In this document: positions 34,798 through 46,332 of the stretch, one piece after another | Numbering within the stretch: the stretch's first letter is position 1 | Layout: each line of letters begins with the position of its first letter | Assembly: GCA_964023205.1 (NCBI GenBank) | Contig: OZ026837.1 | Span: 16,531,479-16,595,478 of the forward strand | DNA from: Lutraria lutraria | Lineage: Eukaryota; Mollusca; Bivalvia; Venerida; Mactridae | DNA length: 64,000 nucleotides | Reading direction: 5' to 3' | Notes under the pieces: generated by a model | What the model was told of the DNA's origin: nothing | Databases searched by the model: none | Seen by the model: the letters and a program-made list of their open reading frames with translations, nothing else | Program-made: the position numbers and the translations under genes

Positions 34798-37700
34798 TCT
34801 TGCTAACATTCCAGACATTTGTAACAAAGAATGAATTCCTTCAGCTATCCTCATATGTGTGTATCCTATTTCCTGTAAACAGAAATACACACTTCACAGT
34901 TAATATTTTGAGATTTAGTATATTTTATAGATAATGAATTTCAGTAATGACAACATAATGAAATGGTGATTTACCTCTCATTGGGCTTTCATTTAAAATT
35001 AATTGTAAGGGCTAAAAAGGTTAGGGCAAGTAGAACCGGGATAATATTGGCTCTTGAAAGCGTGAAGAAAGGTAAATAGTGCACCTAATAAAAAGTCTCA
35101 AGGTCACGGGGAAAATTATGTTTGGCTGGCTAACCAGAAACAAACATTTTAAGGCATTTATAAAACAATTAAAAAAACATCCATTTTAAATATTTTTGAG
35201 TTCAATCTGCTAATTCTAAAATTCAAAGAAAAACTTGATATTTAAGGAATTCTCAATCTGTATTTCTCTAAAATAGGTTGACTTTTGGAAAAATAATGTT
35301 CGTAATAATAATTGTTTCTCAGAAAAAAACTGCAAGTTTAATTTGAAGGTTTGTTTGATTATATCGAGTTTTATGCCCCTTTTCAACAATCAGGGACATA
35401 TGAGGCGGACAGTACACCTAACCATCATTCCTGGGAAGAACCAGTACTAGACTCCCAGCCTCTGTAAGCAAATGCCTACTTTCTCAAATCATTTGAAGGT
35501 TATTACCTTGATAAATTCCAATTTAAGATATTCCGGCATGTCATGATTTTTACAGACTCTGAAGATTATACCAATAATATCTTCTGGTGAATATCCTAGT
35601 CTCCATAGATACGCCATCACTTTGTACGCTTCATCAATATTACCCACAACACAATGCTGTAACATGTCCTTTATCAGAAGTGGGTGGGGTTCATCACATA
35701 CCTTAACAGATTGAAAATACGAAGGCATGTGTTAGTAAAAGTAACAATTATGATGAATTTATAGACAGTCAAACCTGTGCACAAAGTTCACCCTTTTGGA
35801 AAGACAAAATGTGGTTATAGACTGGTAGCCCTTATTCAGAGGCCATATTGTTCTAAAATTATCAATGACATTTTTTAAAAGGATGTCTTTTATACACTTT
35901 TATACAGGTGGCCGTTATGTTGAGGTAGGTGCTGACACAGATTTGACTGTAATTTGTATCAATACAAATCAAGAAATAACAAGATGTGTTTTTAAAACAC
36001 AATGCCCCCTCTGGGTGACCTTGACCTATGATGATTGTAGGTGGAAGCATTCTGATTTCATAAGTAAGGTTAAAATTTGGTACAAACAAACAAACAGACA
36101 GACAGGCAGGCCAAAAAGAATATGCCCAATCTATCAATACGGGGGCATAAAAAATGTATTATATATATCCTGATTCTGACACAGAATTAAAAAGTTAATG
36201 ATAAAAAGTTGCTTGTCTTACATATTTAACATTCCCACAAATATTCATAAAACTAATGTAAACAATTAATAGAAAACTTCAAACTTACTTTAAAAACATT
36301 TTCACTGTTAACATGTTCAAAGCCCTGGAAAGTGGACTGCAGATTGTTCAATGCCTGTGTACAAAAGATAACAGGATTATGTAGTCATATTTGGACAGTA
36401 ACTGGTACCACATGTGTATAGTACAACAAATAGACATGACAATTGAAAGCGAACTGAAACAGCATCTTAGTCACAAACTTACCATACAACACTGACAAGT
36501 CCTAGTATAACCTTGCAAAGATTTATAGTTTGACTGTACGGCTATAAGTAATTTGCCTTTTGCTAGCTTTTTTGTTCCACTTCATACTATTTGCTGCAGT
36601 CAACAGTGTTGAATGCTTTCTGAAAATCAACATTAGCAGCTAGCTACATAAATAAACTTAATTCATACTCATGTATTGTTTAACTATAGAATTAGAGTAT
36701 ATATAACTATTATCTATAGCTCTAGCAAAAACCACATAGACCAATTCTATCTCTGGCTTAAAAGGTAAGTTTTTTTTGGTTATTAGAATATGGAGTCCAT
36801 AAAACTTGTTCCGGACTGAGCACCAAGTCCATCAAAATGGCCATCAGTCCAGTAAATTGGAAAAGGTCATTGTTCCAAGGATCCATTTTTTTATCAGTGA
36901 TTACTTGATTATACTTCAGAACAAATAAAGGAATATTTTTTATTATGGTCCTCTAAAAGTTAATTCAGTCTGCATTTTCAAAGTCCAGTTCTGGAAAAAG
37001 ATTTTTGGCCAATATATCTATGAGGGTTAAATACATCTTTAATTGTCACCATTCGTTCTAATAAGGCAGAATATAATTATAATAATGAACGAAATCATAT
37101 TAATTTATACATGAATTGAACATTCATACAGTACCTGTCTCATGTCACCCTGGGCTGTGAACACTATAGCTTCAAGACCATCATCGGTGTAGCTCACTTT
37201 CTCAGATTCACACACTTCTAATAAACGTTTGAGAACTTGGGCATCTGATAACTTTGAATAACGTAACACAGCGCATCTTGACTGAATTGGTTCTGAAAGG
37301 TTAACAAAGGAATTCATAATTTTAATATCAAGTTTGGCAGGTAAAATAAATCATAAATATGGAAAAGCATTCAAAAATGCTGAAAGAACTGGATACAAAA
37401 TCCGGTTTCCAAAGTAGTCTCAGGGTTCTCAATAAGTTTGTGGTCAACAGGCCTAAAAGCTAGACTAACAGGCCTACTAGAGGGAGTCTGGGCATTTTCT
37501 AGCAATATTTTATGAACTTTTGAGATTCCTAATAGGCCCAAACACATTTCTAAGCAGCTAAATTGGCCTGCAGCCTGATGTTATTGAGAACTTTGTTAGT
37601 CGTATAATTAACAAAATTATGTTATTTTCTAAATTATTATTATGCACAACTCTGGACTTGCTTTATTTAATGGAATGTTTAAATCAATGCAAAACTACTA

Positions 37701-40700
37701 AACATTAATCTCAAAACTTCTACAGCATCATAGTAGGATTCCCACCATTATAGCTAATTCTGAGATCATTGACAAACACAATTCAATTGATGACATGGTT
37801 GTTCCCCTGGTAAGGAGGAAAATTATGTCATGCCACATAATTATACTGATAAACTTAATGCATCTACATTTGTTCAACAAGCATTAGAGGAAAAATGGGT
37901 GTACACCGCACCCCCCACCCACTTCCATGTAATCCTCCAGAGCTTTAAAAGCTGAACCACAGAAAAAATCACTTCACTGAATTCAACATTCTTACTTGCT
38001 GTTAGCAATTAGCTCAGGGATTTTGGAAACATTAACAATAACCTTGGGCAGCGTTTTTTTTCTAAATTGGGAAAATATGTGTGACTGCAATATTGCATTG
38101 ATTAAACAAACAAAAACAATCACTGTCCATGACAGGAACTTTCAATCATTACAAGTCTATTACAGTGAAAGATCTTTTGTTTTCAAAGAGTTTTAAGTTA
38201 TTACTATTTTTTTATGATTGGGAATTTTTGTCACTAAATTGGGAAAAAAGATACCATTTTCAATTGGGATTATGACCAAAAAAACAGCTTAAAATGAGCC
38301 CCCCCCCCCAAAAAAAAAAACTCCATCACTAGATCCAAACTTTAGACACTACCACCATTCCATTTGACAACCCAAACAATTTGGAGAAAAAAGTGAAGTT
38401 TCACCAAATCTTACTATATATTATTTTGGTAATATAACACAGTATTACCTATAATTTTATCTGAAGCATTACAAGCCAGCGCAAATCTTGTTGTTTTCGA
38501 ATAAATCTCCATAGTTCTCCTTAAAGCCTGCTGGGCTCCATCTGTCATACTATAATAATAGTGATAAAAATTGCATTAATTCAATGATATTGAGAGCAAT
38601 ATTCCAACAACTTACTGGTATAATTATCCTGCTCATAGAGTTATACGAGCATAAGTCAGTATTAATTCAGGATTGAGTACATCATTTTGAATTATTTGAT
38701 AAAAGATCTAACAATTGACTCAGTATTGAAGTGACTGACAAGCCAGCATTCAAAGTCACATGCAGAGATCTTTTCATCTCTACTAATATCAGTGGTGTCA
38801 ATAGAGCCAAATTGAAAATCCTCAAAATTTTATTTGGTCGACCACTTTTGCCAAAAGAAGGGCCGTCAATCACATTGTTTTCATATTTAACTCAAGTTAT
38901 ATAAAAAGAAAATCTTTCACAGCAAATTTAATTTGACATAACTTTGCCATTTCTTGAGCTATTTTCATCACATAACTTTTATTTTGCTCAGAAAACATAA
39001 ATAGCTCTTTCAGGAGAGATAAATCTGGAATTCCAGATAAATACGGAATTTTGACTACCCTGTAATATTTTTTGCCTTTAAGTTAATCATCAAAATAATT
39101 CTACACATGCATTCAATGTCACAATTTATGAATGAAATTGTACTTTAAGTTCAACTGTCAGAAATACCAACCTGTCAGCCTCATCTAATATAATTATTTT
39201 ATGCCTTCCTGGAGGTAATGTGACCTTTTGTTGAGCAAACATTTTTATCTTGTTTCTAACAACATCGATACCTCTGAAAAAAGGAAAAAAAATCAATCAC
39301 AATGATGTGTATTCATACAGTCAGAGACATCCATACAGAAATTTAAAATTAGGGCTAGTAACTATTGTTACAGATCTATAAGTTGCACTTTCTTGCTTTC
39401 ACATTTAGGCCACCATTAAAAAATTGTTTGCAAATTCTTACCCATATTTTTTGGCTTGGTTTGGTAGCTAGGTAAGTAAATTCATTTTTCTGTCGTTCAT
39501 GAATTTAAGTCAAATATGTATAATATTTTACTTAAATTCATGAACGACATATTTTTAAAACACGAAAAGAATAAATAATGTTTTTATTATTTTCTTAGTC
39601 AAATATAAAGATTTGTGCATACCTGTCATTGGAGGCATTTAATTCGAGAACGGCTTCCCTGTAAGAAGGACCCAACATTGCTCGAGCCAAACACAAAATA
39701 CTAGTAGTCTTTCCCGTTCCAGGAGGACCCTACAAAGATAAATTGTTTAATAATGTTCACTAACACTTTAAAATATAAAATCCTTTATATAAATGAGTTT
39801 TCATTTTAAAGTTTAAATACTTATCAGGGCTCTCCTTTGACCCTTATAATGGCATTTTGACTATTGAAATCAGCAAAATAAAGTTTACTCTTGAGAATTG
39901 GAAATTGTTAGCAGGAAATTTTGTTGACTCTTCAAATTCATATCAGCTATGGGTCATTTTGACCCTCAACTTTAGAAGTCTAGTTAGTGACAACCCTGCT
40001 TATGGCGAAGCTTCAAGCTTTATTATCATACAAAAGTAGATGTTTAATATTTGAACTGAAATTTGATAGAGATGTCAAGTGTTTAATAAAACAGCCAAAT
40101 TAATGAGGATTCAAAGCTCTTACAGCAATGATAACATTTGGCACATTTCCTTCCCTAGCAAACACCTCCAGTCTTGTGATTGTCTGTTCATTTCCAACAA
40201 TGTCACACAATTTACTAGGTCTAAATTTTTCCACCCTGCAAATAAAAGAAGATCTAAAAATGTCTAATAACATCAGTATAATATTTGTTAAACAAAACAT
40301 TGAGAACACACCAAAATAATAATGTGTCCTTTGCATGAGGGATTTTTTGGGGGCTATTTTATAGCCGAAATTCAGTTTTATTCCGACTGGAAATTTCCCG
40401 AAAATAGTATTATTTTTCCCAATTCACAGACAAAAATTCCCAATCTTTTTTTTTAAAGTTTATAAACATCACCATTGGTAGTAAATACCTAATTCTACTG
40501 CTGTTCTATGGGAGAATAAGAAGAATAAGTTAACATAATTGAACATCTCAGGTAGTAGTATACCTGGTAGTCTATACAAAGCAAAATGAACAATTTATAC
40601 AGGTGGTACCAGTTAACGGTGTAGCTAAATTTAGAACGGAAATAGAACAAAGAAAAAAAAACACAGATGTGAAACAAATATTGTTTTTTATTTGTACACA

Positions 40701-41494
40701 TCTCTTTTACAAATGCCAACAGTCAAATCTTCAAAATCTGTACTAATCTAGTGCCCACAATCAATAAATACAATGCAGTCGGCCGCCATGTGTCTTTCCT
40801 CGAATGATCTAAATAACAATGTACAAGCAGAAACCTCTGCAGGTCACATGGTGTCATAATGTAGCAGTGAAATTGTTACGCTTGGTTAAAGTCCAAACAA
40901 TAATTTCAACACAGAACTATTTTACAACGGTTGTGGAATAATAACAAGCACCTGCATTCAAAAATGCAGATGGCAGTGAAAGAAATATAGTTTTTCTGAG
41001 AAAAGCTACGTATTTTTATTGAATCATTCATATTTCATGTATTTTTTTATACAAAACTAATTTTATTGCATACTTATCCTCAAAATGACGTTTTACTCTG
41101 TTGACAATGGAGTTATGCATGATGAGTGTATATTACGGATATTATAAGATGCACCGTTATTTGGATAACACCGGTAAATGGGGTACTGACTATACTTTCT
41201 TTTTCTCAAAGTCAAATTGTTCCTACGTTTTGAAGTGAATGATTAAATCAAAATGTACTGAATAGGCAAAATATCAAATGATCTCAGCAAACCTATCAGT
41301 ACGTAATATCGTAAGGACACTTAATGAATACAAATTTATATGAGAAATGACGTCGCGAAAATGTATAATAAATATAAAAACACGTCATTCCAGTCGAAAG
41401 AAATTTACCATGGCACTTCACCAGAATAGGAACTAGTTTCTGGTTTGCTCTGTGGAGCTGAAGATTCTCCAGTATCCATCTTTTCATCAGTCAT
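34756..41494 (-). CDS. RFC2: Replication factor C subunit 2 (RFC2), nine exons, 347 aa
   Basis: Exons in reading order: 41409-41494, 40124-40235, 39623-39729, 39172-39273, 38449-38549, 37135-37292, 36289-36354, 35507-35701, 34756-34872 (TAA at 34756-34758). Junctions are GT-AG and phases agree; 347 residues against 354 in human RFC2. The N-terminus ends in EVPWVEKFRP, the family's conserved opening. Walker [10 protein letters not shown] is at 67-75, Walker B IILDEAD ends at 135, and the Ser-Arg-Cys box ([12 protein letters not shown]) with arginine finger R175 is at 170-181. The C-terminal collar carries [24 protein letters not shown] and GYSPEDIIG, all diagnostic of RFC2 among the RFC subunits. 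RFC loads PCNA onto primer ends during DNA replication and repair in the nucleus. Divergent from SNRPD3 across 220 bp. Confidence 0.98.
35347..35490 (-). mobile_element. SINE family C, tail fragment in RFC2 intron 8
   Basis: Matches the 13434-13686 SINE over its body and tail (GTACTAGACTCCCAGCCTC, ATGCCCCTTTTCAACA) but lacks the tRNA-like head. It ends only about 17 bp from the exon 8 donor. Confidence 0.8.
35766..35949. mobile_element. Tc1/mariner-type MITE (CAGTCAAACCTGTG ends), copy 4
   Basis: 184 bp in RFC2 intron 7. Ends CAGTCAAACCTGTGCACAAA and CACAGATTTGACTG; interior as in the other copies. Confidence 0.85.
35990..36145. repeat. Bivalve-type repeat fragment with an AGGTCAAGGTCA word
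   Basis: Runs from AATGCCCCCTCTGGGTG to ATACGGGGGCATAAAA, with an internal run of 'caaacaaacagacagacagg'. TGACCTTGACCT at 36016-36027 is the inverse of a direct AGGTCA pair with no spacer. Confidence 0.6.
36785..37010 (+). repeat. Dispersed repeat, GTCCATCAAAATGGC family
   Basis: In RFC2 intron 6. Matches 4393-4700 in the same orientation (CAAGTCCATCAAAATGGCC, 'agtccagtaaattgg', 'tcagtgatta', 'cttcagaaca'). Confidence 0.6.
38790..39062. mobile_element. hAT-like MITE (CAGGGGTGTCAA family), copy 1
   Basis: 273 bp in RFC2 intron 4. Ends CAGTGGTGTCAATAGAGCC and (inverse of right end) CAGGGTAGTCAAAA. The interior ('aattgaaaatcct', 'ttttgccaaa', 'catatttaactcaa', 'cataacttttattttgctcag') matches 45998-46258. 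Confidence 0.75.
39491..39549. repeat. Perfect 20 bp inverted repeat (hairpin) in RFC2 intron 3
   Basis: TGTCGTTCATGAATTTAAGT is followed after a 19 nt AT-rich loop by its exact inverse. Perfect pairing suggests a recent or maintained foldback. Confidence 0.95.
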
Positions 41495-41714
41495 TGTTGA
41501 AATACAGTAAGTTTACGATAAATTGATTCCCGCAAAATTCAGTTTTCTCATGACGTGCTATTCTTACGCGTACCGTGCAAAACGGAAACGAAGCTCAAAC
41601 GTAGAGCGCCATTGTTCGGATACAACAAAACAATAAACTAAATCTGCCGAATCTGTTGCAAGTATTGGAATATTATTCATTGTGTCGTATTAAGCATAAA
41701 ATAGAGACATTAAA
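41495..41714. promoter_or_regulatory. Bidirectional promoter RFC2 / SNRPD3
   Basis: Only 220 bp separate the two start codons. The interval is richer in CG than its surroundings (CGTGCTATTCTTACGCGTACC, 'aacgtagagcgcc') and has no TATA box in good position. AGCGCCATTGTT at 41605-41616 is the inverse of an AATGGCGCT word resembling a YY1 site. A shared promoter for a replication gene and a spliceosome gene is inference from the spacing. Confidence 0.75.
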
Positions 41715-42614
41715 ATGTCTATAGGCGTGCCAATTAAGGTGATGCATGAGGCGGAAGGCCATATTGTGACCTGTGAAACAACCACCGGTGAAGTTTACAG
41801 AGGAAAATTAGTAGAAGCTGAAGACAATATGAACTGTCAGATGGCAAACATCACTGTAACTTACAGAGACGGACGTGTGGCACAGTTAGAAAATGTGTAT
41901 ATTCGTGGCAGCAAAATAAGGTTCATGATTCTACCTGATATGTTGAAAAATGCCCCCATGTTCAAGAAAGTACAGGGCAAGGGTCAATCTGCCGGTCGAG
42001 GCAAATCTGCAATATTAAGAGCTCAAGGTAAATACATCACCCTTTCATTCATTATCTTATAAACGCTTATTTGTAAAAATAACACGTCAAACTGGATGAC
42101 AAATTCTTGTAAAAGTTGTATTATGTTGACACAGTAATCTACAAAGTTAACACTTGTTTGGTTTTTGAAAACATCGTCAAAGTGATTGAACTATCATTGT
42201 CAGTTATGAGCTTGTGTTTGTAAGTTATCTTGCCGATCTTATAGCAGCTGTGGATGATAATTTGAATAAAAATAACTGTGCAGCTTTCTTGATCTTACTC
42301 GTATCAGACTTCGCGAAAGGTGTCAGACTGGCGGACTTGTCCAACTCAAACCTGAATGATGTATAGTATACGCATCTACACTTGTTTACTTTTTTCGGTC
42401 TGACAGAATTTTCAAGCTTCTTGCAGATTTTCTTTGCCTTTCGCGAAGTCTGATTCATAATTCACATATATTAGTGTTATCTTCTTTGGATTATTAATAA
42501 CTTATTTCACATTGTTTTGGTTCTATTTCAGCTGCTAGAGGTAGAGGACGAGGTGGTGGTGGTGGAGGCGGAGGAAGGGGTCGAGGTGGTGGCCCAATGT
42601 TTAACAGAAGATAA
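41715..42614 (+). CDS. SNRPD3: Small nuclear ribonucleoprotein Sm D3, two exons, 131 aa
   Basis: Exon 1 41715-42027 and exon 2 42532-42614, phase 1 intron with GGTAAATAC donor and TATTTCAG acceptor; TAA at 42612. The protein starts [20 protein letters not shown], then the Sm1/Sm2 fold ([20 protein letters not shown] and [16 protein letters not shown]), then an Arg/Gly tail in exon 2 with RGRGRGG repeats and a long Gly run, ending GPMFNRR. This is nearly the human SmD3 (126 aa); the extra residues lie in the glycine run. SmD3 is one of the seven core proteins of the ring on U1, U2, U4 and U5 snRNA; the RG tail is where symmetric arginine methylation occurs in known SmD3. Confidence 0.98.
42303..42454. 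mobile_element. Foldback element with perfect 18 bp TIRs in the SNRPD3 intron
   Basis: ATCAGACTTCGCGAAAGG at 42303-42320 has its exact inverse at 42437-42454. Inside, a weaker inverted pair (GTGTCAGACTGGC and GGTCTGACAG) continues the symmetry. 152 bp, no ORF. Probably a small MITE; no target duplication was clear. Confidence 0.75.
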
Positions 42615-43600
42615 ACATAATAACATTCTCATCTAGACTTCATTGTGTTCCATTGAAACTTTCCACATAACATTACATTGATCTATATAGTCATTTGATG
42701 ATTATTTAATCATAATTCATTTGAAATTGAAGTGGAAAAGATGAAGTGATTGTGTGATGTATCAGAACGAAAGAATCGGTCAATGATAGGACGCTTCTTG
42801 ATGTGTTCCACATAGTGTTTTTACGTTTTGTGAACAGCATACTTTGATTCCAGTGTGGGATACTATGACATTATCCATATTCATATTGTACTATATTTCA
42901 TGCGTTTTTATATTGTCTATGTGTTGATGTTACGGATATTCATCAAGTCTCCAGTGTTGGAGTATGACTAGAAGTCATGTGTACATTTGTTGATGATTCA
43001 TGAACTAAATGTTTTGAGAATTTAACTGAATAAGATTAAGAGCCATTGATTTGATGCTATGTTAATTATAAAAAGTTTGAGCTTGTGCTGAAATCGATTT
43101 AAGAAAGACAGTGTCACCAATTGTGTTAATGTGTCCTTGACTTTAGAAATTAATTTTGTGTGTGATGAGAATTTGATGTTAAGTTTATTACTAGGCTTAC
43201 ATTACCATGATATTTAACTCAACATTTTCTATTCAGTATATATTAGAACCTGATTTAAGTTGAAATTTTACTCTCCTGATAATGCGTAACTTACTAAAGA
43301 CTTAAAAAGCAACATAAAATAATGAAATTATGTTTTCAAAATTATATCTCCCTTCACAAACCTTCATCATATTTATATTTTGTTCTATGACTTCTCAAGT
43401 TCCCAACTTTTCAGTAATGGTACTTAGTTCAGTGACTGTGTTGTTTCTGAGATACATGGTTTACATTCTTGTGTAGAAGTGTCAGTTCACATTTTATTGT
43501 CTTGTTTTTATGTACATGCAGATCATGTAAATATTCTTATGTAAACATGTTGATGTTGCTACTTACATGATGTAATAAATGATTTTGTAGATTAATATTG
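42615..43600 (+). other. SNRPD3 3' UTR and poly(A) signal
   Basis: Non-coding, unique-looking. An AATAAA at 43574-43579 followed by a TG/T-rich stretch is a good cleavage signal, giving a 3' UTR of just under 1 kb. Confidence 0.55.
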
Positions 43601-43653
43601 TTTGTTCTAAATCTTTAATTAATGATATTTACAACACATTTTATATATTATCA

Positions 43654-43713
43654 CTTCGAGCAGGGATGGTATATTACGTATATTTAATATGTAATATAGC
43701 ATCCCTGCTTCGA
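43654..43713. repeat. Hairpin, 24 bp arms
   Basis: CTTCGAGCAGGGATGGTATA at the left is matched inverted by TATAGCATCCCTGCTTCGAG at the right, with two to three mismatches, around a short AT-rich loop. Confidence 0.85.
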
Positions 43714-43839
43714 GTAACCAAGAATGCAATTATGTATGTCTCAAGTTAAAAGCTTAGTCAGTCACCTGAAATCTGCTGTACCAACTTGCACAAACCTTGG
43801 CCAGCTGCAGGAGAATGTTTTTGCTTGTAAGATTTATGT

Positions 43840-44286
43840 TAGGGCTGTGGCGAGTATCCGAGTACTCGGATATTCACGAATCAAATTAAAAAATCGAGTA
43901 TGAATAATCGTCACTACTAAGATTCGTGGTTCGCGATCTAGTTTTTTAATAAATTAAAAGTTTATTCTTTGTTCTTAAAAATCCCTTTTCGATGAATAAA
44001 TATTGTCTCATGATGGACTACTTCGTTTGCCAAGATGTCCAATTGGTTCTTTAAATAGTGATGCTGGCAAATCAACTAGTTGGGAGGTGTATGTATAAAT
44101 CTAAGCCTTAGAACAATTAATATTGATTTACTTCATTATTCCAAAAAAAAATGAACAAATAATTTAGCTGTTTAAGTTTTAGATGGATTAATTGATAACA
44201 AAAGATTCGTGATTCGATTTGTGGATCGTGAGTGTTGAATCGTGGATTGGATCGGATTACCACTTACCCAACGATCCACAGCCCTA
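43840..44286. mobile_element. hAT MITE with 8 bp target duplication ATTTATGT
   Basis: 447 bp. Flanked by ATTTATGT at 43832-43839 and 44287-44294, exact on both sides. Ends TAGGGCTGTGG and CCACAGCCCTA are inverted. The interior is rich in 'gattcgtg', 'atcg' and 'atccgagtactcgg' words and has no transposase. Classic hAT structure. Confidence 0.92.
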
Positions 44287-44879
44287 ATTTATGTACTGAA
44301 TATGCAGATGGGTTACAACATCACACTGTAGCATGATTCTAACCATAAAAAAAATATATTTGTCACTGAAATGCACTGGTACCCTGTGCAAAAGTATAAT
44401 CCCTGAATGTTCTATTCATGTGCAATTACTGAATTAGCAAAATTGTAGCATTGACTAAAACATTCAAGTATGGTTCTGTGACCTTTGCTACTGTTAAACC
44501 AACTTGGTGCGGAAACATTTTGGAAGTTGTAATCTTTGTTTATCATTATGTAACTATGTACTATTACAGTATTAGTTATAAATTGTTTATATTTCGAATT
44601 TTATGTGACATTACTGCGCTCCGCGAACGATGACTGATTTACAGTTAGTGCTAATTTCAATACATACCAGGTTTTCGGCACATTTTAGGCGATATATATA
44701 TTTCACATTTTAAATGAAGTGCGTACATTTCATTGAACAAACTGTAAATACAACGATAAATGTGTTTTTGGTCCGTGTTGCCACTTTAGGCCTTAATAAC
44801 CTTTAAAAATCACTTCTTCAATGTGCTAGCTCCCTATGGTTATCAGTCGAAACTGAACCTTTCTATTCAGAATATGAAA

Positions 44880-45160
44880 CAGGGTTCGAAATAACGCTAG
44901 CAAAATGCTAGTCAAAATTGGATTTTGCTAGTTCATTTTACGACCACTTGCATTTTCTAGCAAATGGAACTGAAAGTGTCGTAATATTAAACTTTATCAT
45001 TTTTATGCAATACAATTACATGTACGTGCATAAAATACAACCTATTTTGTTATAACATGAATATTTCTGAAAAACAAATGTGAAAAAATTGCTAGTGTAT
45101 TTCGAATTTTGCCAGTTGAAATTTTGAGTACTTTTAAAAATCTTTTTAAATTCAAGCCCT
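44880..45160. mobile_element. Probable hAT-like MITE (CAGGGTTCGAA ends)
   Basis: Left end CAGGGTTCGAAATAACGCTAG; right end TTCAAGCCCTG, whose inverse CAGGGCTTGAA resembles it. Internal 'gctagcaaaatgctag' palindrome. No clean target duplication was found, so less sure than the other hAT-type elements. Confidence 0.5.
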
Positions 45161-45997
45161 GTGAAAGAGTAAAATTTAGATTGATAAAAAATGGTACTGT
45201 GCATATTGTGCATTATGGAACGGGATCCAGTTTTAATATAATACAACGTAAAGTTACTCCCCTTTGTTTCCGGTACACCATTTGTATTACTGTCTATCAG
45301 TGAAAAGTAGCAAAGCGTAACGTTACCGAAGTGAGGAGTTTGCGTTCGTCTCAGCTTTGAATAAGAGATTTACTTTCAGGTAAAAGGTGCACTTTTCAAT
45401 AAAATTACAAAAATCAACTGTTTTATGTTACATAGTAAAGTTGTTTATTACACGTCTTAAGTTAACCTACTTGTTGCTTTAAAACTATAGATAAGATATC
45501 ATGTATTTAGATAATGTATACAACTACCTGAAGATATCAATCCATTTCATGACTACGGTAGATCTACTGGACCAGGTGTTTTGATTGGTATATGTATAAC
45601 TTAATCTAATTTATGAGACATGCGTACATGATTTTGGTATTTTAGATATTGCCTGAAAGATACAGATTATAAGATCTCTCCAAGTTGTGGGAGGACATTA
45701 TCTTTAGGAAAGTAGGGCAGGGGTGCAATGACCTCCCACATGAATATTTTTCATTTGAAGAAGTGAATGCTGGTGAGTTTTGGACCTGTTATGAATTAAG
45801 ACAAAAATGAAAAGATCAGAGGGCTTCAGAACTGAATAATTGAATGCTAAATGAATGATATTTTATTTCAATCCATGGTTGGGGACTTTTATGGGGGCAC
45901 ACGCTGGTTGCCCCACCCCCTGAATCTGCCAGTGAAACTGAATTTGTATATTTCCAACTATACTGATAACAATGCCAATCCACAGAGGAGTAATTAT
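45161..45997. other. Upstream region of the rhodanese-like gene
   Basis: No exon recognised. CG-bearing stretch 'gcgtaacgttaccgaag' at about 45315 may mark a promoter, but nothing stronger is visible. Confidence 0.35.
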
Positions 45998-46258
45998 CAG
46001 GGGTGTCAACAGAGCCAAATTAAACATCCTGAAAATCATATGCGGCCGACTATTTTTGCCAAACAAGAGGCCTTCAACCATGCATGTTGTTTCCATATTT
46101 AACTCAGTTTGTATCAAAGAAAATCCTTCAGAGCAGATTAAATTGACATTTCTTGAGATATTTTCATCAAATAACTTTTATTTTTGCTCAGAAATCATAG
46201 TTCTTTCATGACAGATAAGTTCGGAATACTGGATATATCCGGAATATTGACACCCCTG
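45998..46258. mobile_element. hAT-like MITE (CAGGGGTGTCAA ends), copy 2
   Basis: 261 bp with ends CAGGGGTGTCAACAGAGCC and ATTGACACCCCTG (inverse CAGGGGTGTCAAT). Interior matches 38790-39062. Flanks share AATTAT, but not a full 8 bp duplication. Confidence 0.8.
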
Positions 46259-46332
46259 AATTATTCTATCATAACCTCTTTCAGATAATGTTCTGATGTT
46301 TATTGTTCACTCGAGATCTCCAGGAATAAACA

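Noticed and set aside
45851..46211. ORFs of 79-84 codons on both strands
   Set aside because: They lie mostly within the hAT-like MITE at 45998-46258.
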